NCBI GenBank assembly: GCA_027627225.1
Contig: CM051027.1
Span: forward strand, 88,954,451 to 89,018,450
Origin: Congeria kusceri
Lineage: Eukaryota > Mollusca > Bivalvia > Myida > Dreissenidae
Direction of reading: 5' to 3'
Length of the DNA stretch: 64,000 bases
Shown here: positions 1-12,058 of the stretch, in pieces
Layout of the letters: every line of letters begins with the position of its first letter
Position numbering within the stretch: position 1 is the first letter of the stretch
Program-made: the position numbers and the translations under genes
Notes under the pieces: generated by a model
Database searches by the model: none
The model's input: the letters and a program-made list of their open reading frames with translations, nothing else
What the model was told of the DNA's origin: nothing

Positions 1-39
1 CCATCGCCCCCAGAAGACTTCTTAGTTGGGTTATGGGGG

Positions 40-240
40 ATAGTGCAAGATACAGGAGACGCCCCGTTCCAGAGGTGACCCTGGGTCTTTTAGTGCCCGG
101 TGTGAAGCACCTAGTACACTGCACCTCGGTTTAACGTCTCATGCGAAAGACGAGTTAGTAGGTTAGAGTGTAGTGGGGGCTCGAACCTGCGACCCCTGGG
201 TTGTGAAGCCAGTGCGTTACCACTAGACCACGGATCCGCC
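40..240 (-). mobile_element. tRNA-derived SINE (family A), copy 1
   Basis: Read on the minus strand, the head from 240 downwards resembles a tRNA. It has an A-box-like stretch (TGGTCTAGTGGTAACGC), an anticodon-arm-like hairpin with loop TTCACAA, and a B box GGTTCGAGCCC, followed by a non-tRNA body. The same body (CTACTCGTCTTTCTCATGAGACTT-like, then GGGCACTAAAAGACCCA) recurs on the plus strand at 30905-31098, so this is a dispersed family and not a lone tRNA gene. The far end is not well defined and may extend to the window edge. Confidence 0.75.
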
Positions 241-320
241 ACTAACATTCGGTCATGATGGTGTGTCCCTTTACACATTAATAATTAGTATTTCGATATC
301 GGTTTAATAAGTGTGGTTTC

Positions 321-1084
321 ATGCACCTATAGATATTTTCCCCCAAGGGGGGGGGGGGCGGCGGGCTGACCCAGGGCAATTTAACGAATTTAATGTTGTA
401 AGGTCTAATTCCCCACCCTAGATACAAGCATATTTGTATAAATCCCCTCAGTGGGAGATGGTATATATCTATCTAATGGCCCGGGGCCTGTTTTACTGGA
501 ATCTAAAACCCGACCAATGACTATTACCCCGGGACCCGGAATCATTTGAAATGTCGAATTCCCACCTGTCGGGATTCGCCTTCAGTCTAAAGTCCCGTAT
601 ATGCCCGCCGCTACCCAATCTCATTAAAATCATCTCCAGTCTGACGCTACTATGTCATCCGCTGACTGGATCTGATGACCTCGCATTAGGGGTCACGTTA
701 AGATGATCTTCTCAGGAGCCAATCAAACTGTTGCCTTCAAAATGTTGAGGTTTAACTTGATAAATAAACCACAAATACTATGCACGAGATTAACGTGCAT
801 TTTGGATGTTTAGTCGCCTAAGGTACCACTATATTCATTGTTATCCACGTGAAAATTAACTCAGGAGGATCAGCTGGAAATGCATAGCTTTTCAAAAACC
901 GTGGCCAACCATTGCTGTGCAAAAGGCAATTTCATTGGGCGCAGCAGGGCTGATATTTTATTGTTCGGAAGGTGATTTGAAAGTGACTTGTTATACAATG
1001 TCTTCAGATCCAAACAATGTTAGGATTTGATTTTAATGAGATTGGCCGCTCCCTTCCCCCGGGGGAAAACATTGATAGGTGCAC
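321..1084. mobile_element. Inverted-repeat transposon (ATGCACCTAT family), copy 1
   Basis: The left end ATGCACCTATAGATATTTTC with a C/G run is mirrored at the right end by GGGGGAAAACATTGATAGGTGCAC. The interior shares the 'CCCCTCAGTGGGAGATG' block with the copies at 27971-28310 and 43386-46374, here in the opposite orientation. No transposase is seen, so it is non-autonomous. It is split by the second element at 616-1044. Confidence 0.7.
616..1044. mobile_element. MITE nested inside the 321-1084 element
   Basis: CAATCTCATTAAAATCA at the left end is mirrored by TTGATTTTAATGAGATTG at the right end. It is flanked by GCCGCTACC on the left and GCCGCTCCC on the right, an 8-of-9 match that could be a target-site duplication and would suggest an 8-bp-duplicating (hAT-like) transposon. 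No coding capacity is seen. Confidence 0.65.
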
Positions 1085-1312
1085 AAGTGTGTAAATTTCT
1101 TTAACAAAATGCATCAAAGTTGTAATAATTCTGGTAAATGACAAATTCACGTGTATTTAAACGTAAAATCAAAAATCTTAGTAACTTAGTGGAATGTAAA
1201 TCAATGGATCACAACTAAAGTTCTAGTATTAATAGGTAATTTCGTCAAGCATCTGTTTCTACTCACGCTAAGATGTCACGTGAAATATTTTCACCGACGG
1301 CAGACATTACAA
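1085..1312. other. No recognised feature
   Basis: A+T-rich sequence with no supported coding region or repeat structure that I can see. Confidence 0.5.
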
Positions 1313-1482
1313 GTGAGGCTAGCAATAATACTACATGCACAGGTCTGTGAGGCTAGCAATAGTACTACATGCACAGGTCTGTGAGGCTAGCAATAATACT
1401 ACATGCACAGGTCTGTGAGGCTAGCAATAATACTACATGCACAGGTCTGTGAGGCTAGCAATAATACTACATGCACAGGTCT
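1313..1482. repeat. 34-bp tandem repeat, 5 copies
   Basis: Five head-to-tail copies of a 34-bp unit that starts GTGAGGCTAGCAATAATACT and ends GCACAGGTCT. They are almost identical; the second copy has AGTACT where the others have AATACT. Confidence 0.95.
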
Positions 1483-1487
1483 GTATT

Positions 1488-1614
1488 CGATTGTCATTTG
1501 ATTGACAGAAGTGTACCAAACGAAAGGTGTTATGATTCTAGTCAAGTGCATTGGTTTGTCATTTGATTCATCGAAGTGCACCAAACGAAAGGTGTTATGA
1601 TTCTAGTCAAGAGC
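1488..1614. repeat. Direct repeat of about 63 bp, two copies
   Basis: The segments at about 1488-1551 and 1552-1614 share TTGTCATTTGATT, then GAAGTG(T/C)ACCAAACGAAAG, then GTGTTATGATTCTAGTCAAG. They adjoin the 34-bp array directly. Confidence 0.85.
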
Positions 1615-2450
1615 CATAACTCAGTCAGTGACACGCGAACTCCGATACACATATTATTAGCATGAAGCTGAACATATCGACGCTAAAAACATACATTCAT
1701 TTAAGAACAAACAGTACTGAGCAGATGTCATGTTGAAATGTAGAAATTAAATACAATAAACTATGTGGATAATACGTTTTATGCACTATCAGTTTCGTTA
1801 AATTCCTTGTAATTAGAATTAAACTTTGAAATAAGACTACTGTCTATCCGACTTGAAGCCGGTAGAATGCGGTATGGTTGCAATGTTGACAAATACTCAC
1901 CATGCGACCAATATTTGTCGGGTAGTCAAGGGCATTTTTTATATATCTACGATATAATGGAACGATGAAAGGCCATTCACGCGACAAACTGCTTTACATT
2001 GAAAACAAATACGCTTAATATTTATTGAACTGAATTTATGTCCACGAATTTCAATGGTTTCACAAAATAGCAAGTATTTCCGTAAGTAGTTTTGTTTGAT
2101 CAGTCATGGGTAGAAATCTGAGATACATTAAACTTCAAGAAAATACATTCTTCGACACAATAACTATGTTCTGTTTAAAATATAGTAAGGATCCATTTTC
2201 GTTTTCTATCCTGTAAACAGTTCAAGTGTAATACAAATAGGCTTTTACTTAAAGACAAGTCATAACGGTCATGTACTGCCTCATGCTGCTGAAATTAGGC
2301 AAGCGATATCAATGTTTGCAACATAAACAATGAGGAAGAGTAACACTCAATGAAATTTTAGTTTTATATTGACGAGTTTCGAATCAATATTGTTCGGCAA
2401 AATTTGGTGGGGAGCTGCAAACTGTCTGTAATTAAATGTCTTGTTTGATT
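1615..2450. other. No recognised feature
   Basis: A+T-rich intergenic sequence. I see no exon with consistent splice sites, no RNA gene and no clear repeat. Confidence 0.4.
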
Positions 2451-2510
2451 GATTGATTGATTTTTTATTTGATTTTATTTATTTATTTATTTTATTAAAT
2501 TTTTTATTTT

Positions 2511-2536
2511 GGGGGTGGGGGGTGGGGGTGGGGGGT
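2511..2536 (+). other. G-run block, potential G-quadruplex
   Basis: Four runs of 5-6 G separated by single T residues directly follow a T-rich tract. This fits a four-tract G-quadruplex motif on the plus strand. A short open frame crossing it is a by-product of the low complexity. Confidence 0.6.
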
Positions 2537-2734
2537 GTATTTTTCACTGTTTTTAACAGTATTTTAGTCATATCACGGCGGACAGTTAACCTACTCACAC
2601 TTTTCCTGGGCAAGCTTAGCCGATCTAAGCGGTTTACCAGTACTAAGTGCACACACTTATGCCAGTAACTGACAACTGCCACTTAAATCAGAGGTAGGTC
2701 GATAATGGCAGTAGAAATCATTTCATGACCAATT

Positions 2735-2815
2735 CCCACACTGTTATGTGGCCGGGCTGAGGAGTGAACTCACGAATCCCGGATTGACAGTCCAGCGTTC
2801 TACCAACATTAAAAT
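2735..2815 (-). mobile_element. tRNA-like SINE head (family B)
   Basis: On the minus strand the sequence reads as a tRNA-like head: GTTGGTAGAACGC (A box), an anticodon-arm-like GGACTGTCAATCC, and GAGTTCACTCC (B box). The arms are imperfect, so this is more likely a SINE remnant than a functional tRNA gene. Confidence 0.5.
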
Positions 2816-5500
2816 GTATGTTTTAGTATTCCCATGCCGCGATAAAAACGCAATCGTTTGACAGATCTCTTCTCAGTGCTCTTCAAAGGAGTACTGTCTA
2901 GTTGGAAAAGATTTATTTCTATTTGCATTTGTTAACCAAACATAACTGATTGAAATTCTGTCTCACATAAAATTTCAGATCGCGGAAAATTACATTTCTT
3001 TTCAGAGGATAAAACAGGGCCTTTACGTAACAATGTTCGAAAACATCATATATGCAATACTGTGGATGAAACGTTCATGGATAAAAGGCATAGGGAAAAT
3101 CGCAAGTTAGTGCTTAAGAATGATTCAAAACACAAGTTGAACGACTTGTTCGTTGTGTCGTTGTAAAGTTGTAACATCAAAGAACGTCGAGGACAAGAAA
3201 CAGAACGCGGAAACCGCATTTAAGCCGATTTTTTTTCAGAAGGTAAAAATGTATAAGCAGATCATGATGAAGAAATGTGGAATGTTCATGTAGATAAATA
3301 TTCAAGCCACAGGTTTAGAAGAAAATGACGTTTAGACATGTGTATATTTTAAATCCTGGTGGCCATCTTGTGCAGTGAAGCAGAACCATTTGTGCAGGTT
3401 CGGTAAAGGGCCATCCAATGAACATTTGTGTAAATATTCATCAAGACTACCCAAGACCTAAAAATATGAAAGAAATACGAAACTTAAACGCAAATTGTCC
3501 GGTTTTGCCAGTCTATAAGCCGAAATATATCGTTAAAAAAAATCCGGCTAAATACTACAAATACAACGAATATACAAACCAACGGCAAAAAAATGAATAA
3601 TCAGCATGGCACAATGTTTAGATGCCGTTATGAAATTAACACAAGATCTCTAACTATTTCTCAAAGTACACACGAAATAACGTCACAAGCTAACACAATT
3701 AATAAACCTAAATTGTAACGCCGCGTATTCGATTGTAGCACGTAGTACTCGCACGTCCACCAAACCAACGAGCGCACCGACGTTTCAAACAGCTTTTCAC
3801 CGAATATTGTACACTCCTGTATTAAAGTTATCGGTGAAAAACAGCACTACCCAAACAACACCCACTGCGCGCATCCGCGACTGAAGTATTTGGTCATCGT
3901 GCCCTATCGACGACGTCATGCGGACACGCATTTTTGGAAATCCGGTTAAATTGCAGAACAAGTTAAAAACTTGACATCTACACACAATAAAACGCATAAT
4001 GGCGCAGATCAACATGTAATGATGAGCAACAATGTACAACGCGTTAAATGGTCGTATTAAGGTCAATGAAAACATTAAACTACCCGAAGTGAGAACATTA
4101 TAATATAAGGAACGCAGTCGTTAACATGACAATGTCAGTCAATGAATGAATGGTCCTTAGAAAAAAAGTCGCACTAAAATAAGGACTATTTAAAGAGATT
4201 ATAACGGGAAACAAAGTTTCTAATCGGGAACGCGATTTCATCTTTATACATGTACACAATTGTACATGGCATACATGCTTAATAACGTTCTTATCGCACG
4301 ATTACTGGTATACATTCTTTATTTCGTATAATTTCAGATTTAAAAAAATGACCATTTTCATTTGATGACCGACTATTAACAGCCACAGCGTTTTAAATGG
4401 ACTAGTAAACCTCAAGAATACATGAAGACATGTAATACCCGTGTCAACACTAGCAAAGCAGTATCGTAAACAGTTTGCAAAAATATCACAAAACAGGGAT
4501 TAGCTGGTAGCTATAAACATAAAATACCCAGCGCGTTATTAGGCCGGATAGCATTAAATGGCCAGCAATCAACGTGTTTGTATTCGCACCAGTCAATAAA
4601 TCTACCTAGAGAAGCGATAGGCAATCGCCCATCATTCATGTACTGGACACTTGAACGCTATGGCCAGCACGGCTCAATGGCACTTTCGGATGTTTCGGGC
4701 CAAGTTATTTTCTATACCTGCTGATAGTGTGATATAATATCACTTTTTGTTTGGTAAAGCCGTTATGTCAAAAGTCTTCCTACGGTACAGCTTTACATTA
4801 AGGAATTTAATGGTTCTTCCATAATTTAAACCATTAAGAGTTTATATTTCATCAAGTTAAAATGTAATTTGGCGATACCTTGCACATCTTTTGTTTCCTA
4901 CAAATACTGAACACGATTACAGGTATTGTTAAATAATACTTCTACGCACTATTACGTACTATTATAATACCAGTATATATATATATATGCATCTCACATT
5001 CTTCAAGCGGTCTTCTATAAATTACTAATTGTTTAAGCATCAAGATTGTTGCTTCACTCACCAATTATGCATATCAGGCTTGCAGACAACAGTGACATTT
5101 GACTCAATTTTGATAAACGCTCATCCCCTAAAACAGTATTTTATTTGTAGTGTTGTTCAGAAATCCATGATTGTGCATTAATTAATTATGCACATTACTG
5201 CTGAGTAAAACAATGGTTCACAGATGGCATTTTATCTAAAAACAAGCAGTCTGAATTTACTTGGCATTTATTTAATATGAAACTTCCCGTAAGAAGTATG
5301 TTTATAAATAAGTTAAAAATAATCACATCTGAATAAATGAAGACAAAATTTATAAATTTGAGGCTGTAAATACAATTTTGTTCGACTAAACCATAGATTC
5401 ACACCACACAAATATATAATATGCTTAAATGGTACCGTGTTACTAGATACAATTAATGCATTGACATATACCAGTAATATTGCTTTCATGGCAGCTAGCA
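2816..5500. other. No recognised gene
   Basis: A+T-rich sequence with only short, low-quality open frames. A short TA microsatellite lies at about 4977-4988. The open frame of about 92 codons on the minus strand near 3.8-4.1 kb has no recognisable domain and no supporting splice context, so I do not call it. Confidence 0.4.
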
Positions 5501-8500
5501 CATTTAGTTCATTACCAGATAGTGCTCATATGGCACAGTACTGGGCATTTAGTTCATTACCAGATAGTTCTCATATGGCACAGTACTGGGCATTTAGTTC
5601 ATTACCAGATAGTTCTCATATGGCACAGTACTGGGCATTTAGTTCATTACCAGATAGTTCTCATATGGCACAGTACTGGGCATTTAGTTCATTACCAGAT
5701 AGTTCTCATATGGCACAGTACTGGGCATTTAGTTCATTACCAGATAGTTCTCATATGGCACAGTACTGGGCATTTAGTTCATTACCAGATAGTTCTCATA
5801 TGGCACAGTACTGGGCATTTAGTTCATTACCAGATAGTGCTCAGATGGCACTGGGTTAGGGCATTTAGTTCATTACCAGATAGTGCTCAGAAGGCACTGG
5901 GTTAGGGCATTTAGTTCATTAACAGATGGTGCTCACATGCCACTGGGCTAGGACATTTAGTTAATCAGCATGTTGTGCTCACATGGCAAAGGGCTAGGGC
6001 ATTTAATTCATCAACATATGGTGCTGACACTGGGCTAGGGCATTAATTCATTACCAGATAGTGCTCAGATGGCACTGGGTTAGGGCATTTAGTACATTAC
6101 CAGATAGTGCTCAGATGGCACTGGGTTAGGGCATTAAGTTCATTACCAGATAGTGCTCAGATGGCACTGGGTTAGGGCATTTAGTTTATTACCAGATAGT
6201 GCTCACATGGCACTGGGTAAGGGCATTTAGTTCATTACCAGATAGTGATCAGATGGCACTGGGTTATGGCATTTAGTTCATTAACAGATGGAGCTCACAT
6301 GGCACTGGGTTAGGACATTTAGTTCATTAACATATGGTGCTCACATGACAATGGGCTATGGCATTTAGTTCATTGACAGATGGTGCTCACATGACAATGG
6401 GCTAGGGCATTTAGTTCATTGACAGATGGAGCTCACATGGCACAGTGCCTGCATTTATCTCATTAACAAATGGTGCTCACATGACACTCGGTTAGGACAT
6501 TTAGTTCATTAACAGATGGTCCTCACATGACACTGGGTTAAGACATTTAGTTCATTAACAGATGGTGCTCACATGGCACTGTGCTAGGGCATTTAGTTCA
6601 TTAACAAATGGTGCTCACGTGGCACTGTGCTAGGGCATTTAGTTCATTAAAAAATGGTGCTCACATGACACTGGGTTAGGACATTTAGTTCATTAACAGA
6701 TGGTGCTCAAATGGCACTGGGTTAGGGCATTTAGTTCATTAACAGATGGTGCTCACATGGCACTGGGTTAGGGCATTTAGTTCATTAACAGATGGTGCTC
6801 ACATGGCACTGGGTTTGGGCATTTAGTTCATTAGCAGATGGTGCTCACATGGCACTGGGTTAGAGCATTTAGTTCATTAACAGATGGTGCTCACATGACA
6901 CTGGGTTAGGACAATTAGTTCATTAACAGATGGTGCTCACATGACACTGGATAAGGGATTTAGTTCATTAACAGATAGTGCTCACATGACACTGGGCTAT
7001 GACATTTAGTTAATTAACAGATGGTGCTCACATGGCACTGGGTTAGGACATTTAGTTCATAAACAGATGGTGCTCACATGACAATGGGCTAGGGCATTTA
7101 GTTCATTGACAGATGGTGCTCACATGGCACTGGGTTAGAGCATTTAGTTCATTAACAGATGGTGCTCACATGGCAATGGGTTAGGACATTTAGTTCATAA
7201 ACAGATGGTGCTCACATGACAATGGGCTAGGGCATTTAGTTCATTGACAGATGGTGCTCACATGGCACAGTGCCTGCATTTATCTAATTACAAATGGTGC
7301 TCACATGACACTGGGTTAGGATATTTAGTTCATTAACAGATGGAGCTCACATGGCACTGGGTTAGGACATTTAGTTCATTAACAGATGGTGCTCACATGG
7401 CACTGTGCTAGGGCATTTAGTTCATTAACAAATGGTGCTCACATGGCACTGTGCTAGGGCATTTAGTTCATTAACAAATGGTGCTCACATGACACTGGGT
7501 TAGGACATTTAGTTTATTAACAGATGGTGCTCACATGGCACTGGGTTAGGGCATTTAGTTCATTAACAGATGGTGCTCACATGGCACTGGGTTAGGGCAT
7601 TTAGTTCATTAACAGATGGTGCTCACATGACACTGGGTTACGACATTTAGTTCATTAACAGATGGTGCTCTCATGGCACTGGGCTAGGACATTTATTTCA
7701 TTAACAGATGGTGCTCACATGGCACAGAGACTGCATTTAGTTCATTAACAGATGGAGCTTACATGACACGGGGATAGGGCATTTAGTTCATTAACAGATG
7801 GTGCTCAGATGGCACTGTGCTAGGGCATTTAGTTCATTAACAGATGGTGCTCACATGGCACTGTGCTAGGGCATTTAATTCATTAACAGATGGAGCTCAC
7901 ATGATACTGGGCTAGGGCATGTAGTTCATTAACAGATGGTGCTCAAATGGCACTGTGCTAGGGCATTTAGTTCATTAACAAATGGTGCTCACGTGGCACT
8001 GTGCTAGGGCATTTAGTTCATTAAAAAATGGTGCTCACATGACACTGGGTTAGGACATTTAGTTCATTAACAGATGGTGCTCAAATGGCACTGGGTTAGG
8101 GCATTTAGTTCATTAACAGATGGTGCTCACATGGCACTGGGTTAGGGCATTTATTTCAGTAACAGATGGAGCTCACATGGCACTGGGTTTGGGCATTTAG
8201 TTCATTAACAGATGGTGCTCACATGGCACTGGGTTAGAGCATTTAGTTCATTAACAGATGGTGCTCACATGACACTGGGTTAGGACATTAATTTTAGTTC
8301 ATTAACAGATGGTGCTCACATGACACTGGATAAGGGATTTAGTTCATTAACAGATAGTGCTCACATGACACTGGGCTAGGACATTTAGTTCATTGACAGA
8401 TGGTGCTCACATGGCACTGGGTTAGGACATTTAGTTCATAAACAGATGGTGCTCACATGACAATGGGCTATGGCATTTAGTTCATAAACAGATGGTGCTC

Positions 8501-11500
8501 ACATGGCACTGGGTTAGAGCATTTAGTTCATTAACAGATGGAGCTCACATGGCACTGGGTTAGGACATTTAGTTCATAAACAGATGGTGCTCACATGACA
8601 ATGGGCTAGAGCATTTAGTTCATTGACAGATGGTGCTCACATGGCACAGTGCCTGCATTTATCTAATTAACAAATGGTGCTCACATGACACTGGGTTAGG
8701 ACATTTAGTTCATTAACAGATGGAGCTCACATGGCACTGGGTTAGGACATTTAGTTCATTAACAGATGGTGCTCACATGGCACTGTGCTAGGGCATTTAG
8801 TTCATTAACAAATGGTGCTCACATGGCACTGTGCTAGGGCATTTAGTTCATTAACAAATGGTGCTCACATGACACTGGGTTAGGACATTTAGTTCATTAA
8901 CAGATGGTGCTCACATGGCACTGGGTTAGGGCATTTAGTTCATTAACAGATGGTGCTCACATGGCACTGGGTTAGGGCATTTAGTTCATTAACAGATGGT
9001 GCTCACATGACACTGGGTTACGACATTTAGTTCATTAACAGATGGTGCTCTCATGGCACTGGGCTAGGACATTTAGTTCATTAACAGATGGTGCTCACAT
9101 GACACTGGGCTAGGGCATTTAGTTCATTAACAGATGGTGCTCAAATGGCACAGGGCTAGGTCATTAAGTTCATTAACAAATAGTGCTAAAGTGGCACTGG
9201 GATAGGGCATTTAGTTGATTAACAGATGGTGCTCACATGGTACAAAACTATGCCATTAAGTTCATTGACAGATGGTGCTCAAATGGCACTGGGCTAGGGC
9301 ATTAAATTCATTAGCATATTGTGCTTACATGGGAAAGAGCTAAGGCACTTAATTCATTAATAGATGGTGCCCACATGACACAGGGCTAGGACATTTAGTT
9401 CATTACATATTGTGCTCACATGGCAAAAGGCTAGGGCGTTTAGTTGATTACCATATAGTGCTCAGATGGCACTGGGTTAGGGAATTAGTTCATTAACAGA
9501 TGGTGCTCACATGGCACTGGGCTAGGGCATTACTTCATTACCAGATAGTGCTCAGATGGCACTGTGCTAGGGTATTAGTTCATTAACAGATGGTGCTCAC
9601 ATGGCACTGGGCTAGGGCATTAGTTCATTAACAGATGGTGTTCACATGGCACTGGGCTAGGGCATTAGTTCATTAACAGATGGTGTTCACATGGCACTGG
9701 GCTAGGGCATTAGTTCATTAACAGATGGTGCTCACATGGCACTGGGCTAGGGCATTAGTTAATTAACAGATGGTGCTCACATGGCAAAAGGCTAAGTCAT
9801 TTAGTTCATTAACAAATGGTACTCACATGGCACTGGGCTAGGGCTGAGTTCATTGACAGATGGTACTCACATGGCACAGTGCTGGACATTTAGTTCATTA
9901 CCAGACAGTGCTCAGATGGCACTGGGCTAAGGCATTAGTTCATTAACAGATGGTGCTCACATGGCACTGGGCTAGGGCATTAGTTCATTAACAGATGGTG
10001 CTCACATGGCAAAAGGCTAAGGCATTTAGTTCATTAACAGATGGTGCTCACATGGCAAAGGGCTTAGGCATTTATTTCATAAGCATATGGTGCTCACATG
10101 GCACTGGGCTAGGGCATTTAGTTAATTACCAGATGGTGCCACATGGCACTGGGCTAGGGCATTTAGTTCATTAACAGATGGTGCTCACATGGCACTGGGC
10201 TAAGGCATTTAGTTCATTAACAGATGGTGCTCACATGGCACAGTGCCTACATTTAGTTCAATACCAGATAGTGCTAAGGTGGCACTGGGCTAGGGCATTT
10301 AGTTCATTAACAGATGGTGCTCACATGGCACTGTGCTAGGGCATTTAGTTCATTAACAGATGGTAATAACATGGCACTGTGCTAGGGCATTGCATTTCAT
10401 TAACAGATGGTGCCCACATGGCACTGGGCTAGGGCATTGAATTTCATTAACAGATGGAGCTCACATGACACAGGGCAAGGGCATTTAGTTCATAAGCATG
10501 TGATGCTCACATGGCACTGAGCTAGGGCATTTAGTTCATTACCAGATGGAGCTCATGTGGCACAGTGCTGGGCATTTAGTTCATTACCAAATGGAGCTCA
10601 CATAGCACTGGGCTAGAGCATTTAGTTCATTACCAGATGGAGCTCACATGGCACTGGGCTAGGACATTTAGTTCATTACCAGATGGAGCTCACATGGCAA
10701 AGGGCAAGAATATTTAGTTCATAAGCATATGATGCTCACATGACACTGGGCTAGGACATTTAGTTCATTACCAAATGGAGCTCACATGGCAAAGGGCAAG
10801 AATATTTAGTTCATAAGCATATGATGCTCACATGACACTGAGCTAGGGCATTTAGTTCATTACCAGATGGAGCTCATGTGGCACAGTGCTGGGCATTTAG
10901 TTCATAAACAGATGGAGTCCACATGGCACATGGCTGGGCATTTAGTTAATTAACAGATGGAGCTCACATGGCACTGGGCTAGGACATTTAGTTCATAAGC
11001 ATATGTTGCTTACTTGGCACAGTGCTGGGTGTTCAGTTAATGAACAGATGGTGCTCACGTGGCACTGGGCTCGGACATTTGTTCATTAACAGATGGTGCT
11101 CTCATGGCACTGGGCTAGGACATTTGTTCATTAACAGATGGTGCTCATGTGGCACTGGGCTAGGACATTTGTTCATTAACAGATGGTGCTCACGTGGCAC
11201 TGGGCTAGGACATTTGTTCATTAACAGATGGTGCTCTCATGGCACTGGGCTAGGACATTTGTTCATTAACAGATGGTGCTCACGTGGCACTGGGCTAGGA
11301 CATTTGTTTATTAACAGATGGTGCTCACGTGGCACTGGGCTAGGACATTTGTTTATTAACAGATGGTGCTCACGTGGCACTGGGCTAGGACATTTGTTTA
11401 TTAACAGATGGTGCTCACGTGGCACTGGGCTAGGACATTTGTTCATTAACAGATAGTGCTCACGTGGCACTGGGCTAGGACATTTGTTTATTAACAGATG

Positions 11501-12058
11501 GTGCTCTCATGGCACTGGGCTAGGACATTAAGTTCATTACTAGATAGTACTAAGATGGCACTGCGCTAGGGCATTTAGTTCATAAGCATATGGTGCTCAC
11601 ATGGCACAGTGCTGGGCATTTAATTCATTAAAAGATGGTGCTCACATGACACTGGGCTAGGACATTTAAGTCATAAACAGATGGAGCTCACATGGCAAAG
11701 TGCTGGGCAGTTAGTTCACTAACAGATGGTGCTCACATGGCACATGGCAGGGCATTTAGTTCATTAACAGATAGTGCTCACATGGCACTGGGCTAGGAGA
11801 TTTAATTCATTTACAGATGGAGCTCACACGACACTGGGCTAGCCCATTTAGTTTATTAACAGATGGAGCTCACACAACACTGGGCTAGGACATTTAGTTC
11901 ATTAACAGATGGAGCTCACATGGCACTGGGCTATGACATTTAGTTCACTAAGAGCTGGTTTTTCACACAGCACAGGACTAGTGCGTCTAGTTCACTAAAA
12001 TATTGTTTTGACATGGAACTGGGCTAAATTAACAGAGAGGGGCACTGTGCTATGGCAC
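5501..12058. repeat. 45/46-bp minisatellite array, about 140 copies, downstream of SLX1
   Basis: The consensus unit on the plus strand is about 46 bp: GCATTTAGTTCATTAACAG, then ATGGTGCTCACATGGCAC, then TGGGTTAGG. Most of the array has a 46-bp period and is moderately diverged. Two homogeneous blocks (about 5501-5855 and 11050-11530) have a 45-bp period and so carry accidental long open frames. The array contains a large-scale duplication: about 6600-7680 and about 7980-9060 share the same unusual unit variants, about 1.38 kb (30 units) apart. At its high-coordinate end the units decay into the SLX1 3' end, and the final degenerate unit overlaps the SLX1 stop codon. Some units read AATAAA in the SLX1 sense. 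Confidence 0.95.
11852..11857 (-). promoter_or_regulatory. Candidate poly(A) signal for SLX1
   Basis: Reads AATAAA in the SLX1 sense, about 195 bp past the stop codon. It lies inside a 46-bp minisatellite unit in which a C-to-T change (TTCATT to TTTATT on the plus strand) creates the hexamer. Similar hexamers recur further into the array, for example near 11488, 11398, 11353 and 11308. Use in vivo is inference. Confidence 0.4.

Noticed and set aside
165..240. Functional tRNA-Val (CAC) gene
   Set aside because: The head is attached to a dispersed SINE body shared with 30905-31098, and the anticodon stem has a mismatch.
3797..4075. 92-codon minus-strand frame
   Set aside because: No domain, no splice context, composition like intergenic DNA.
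5437..5905. Open frames of 140-141 codons with 15-residue repeats
   Set aside because: They arise because the minisatellite unit is 45 bp here; two overlapping frames are both open, which argues against coding.
11022..11470. Repetitive 144-codon plus-strand and 77-codon minus-strand frames
   Set aside because: Same 45-bp repeat effect; no start context or unique sequence.
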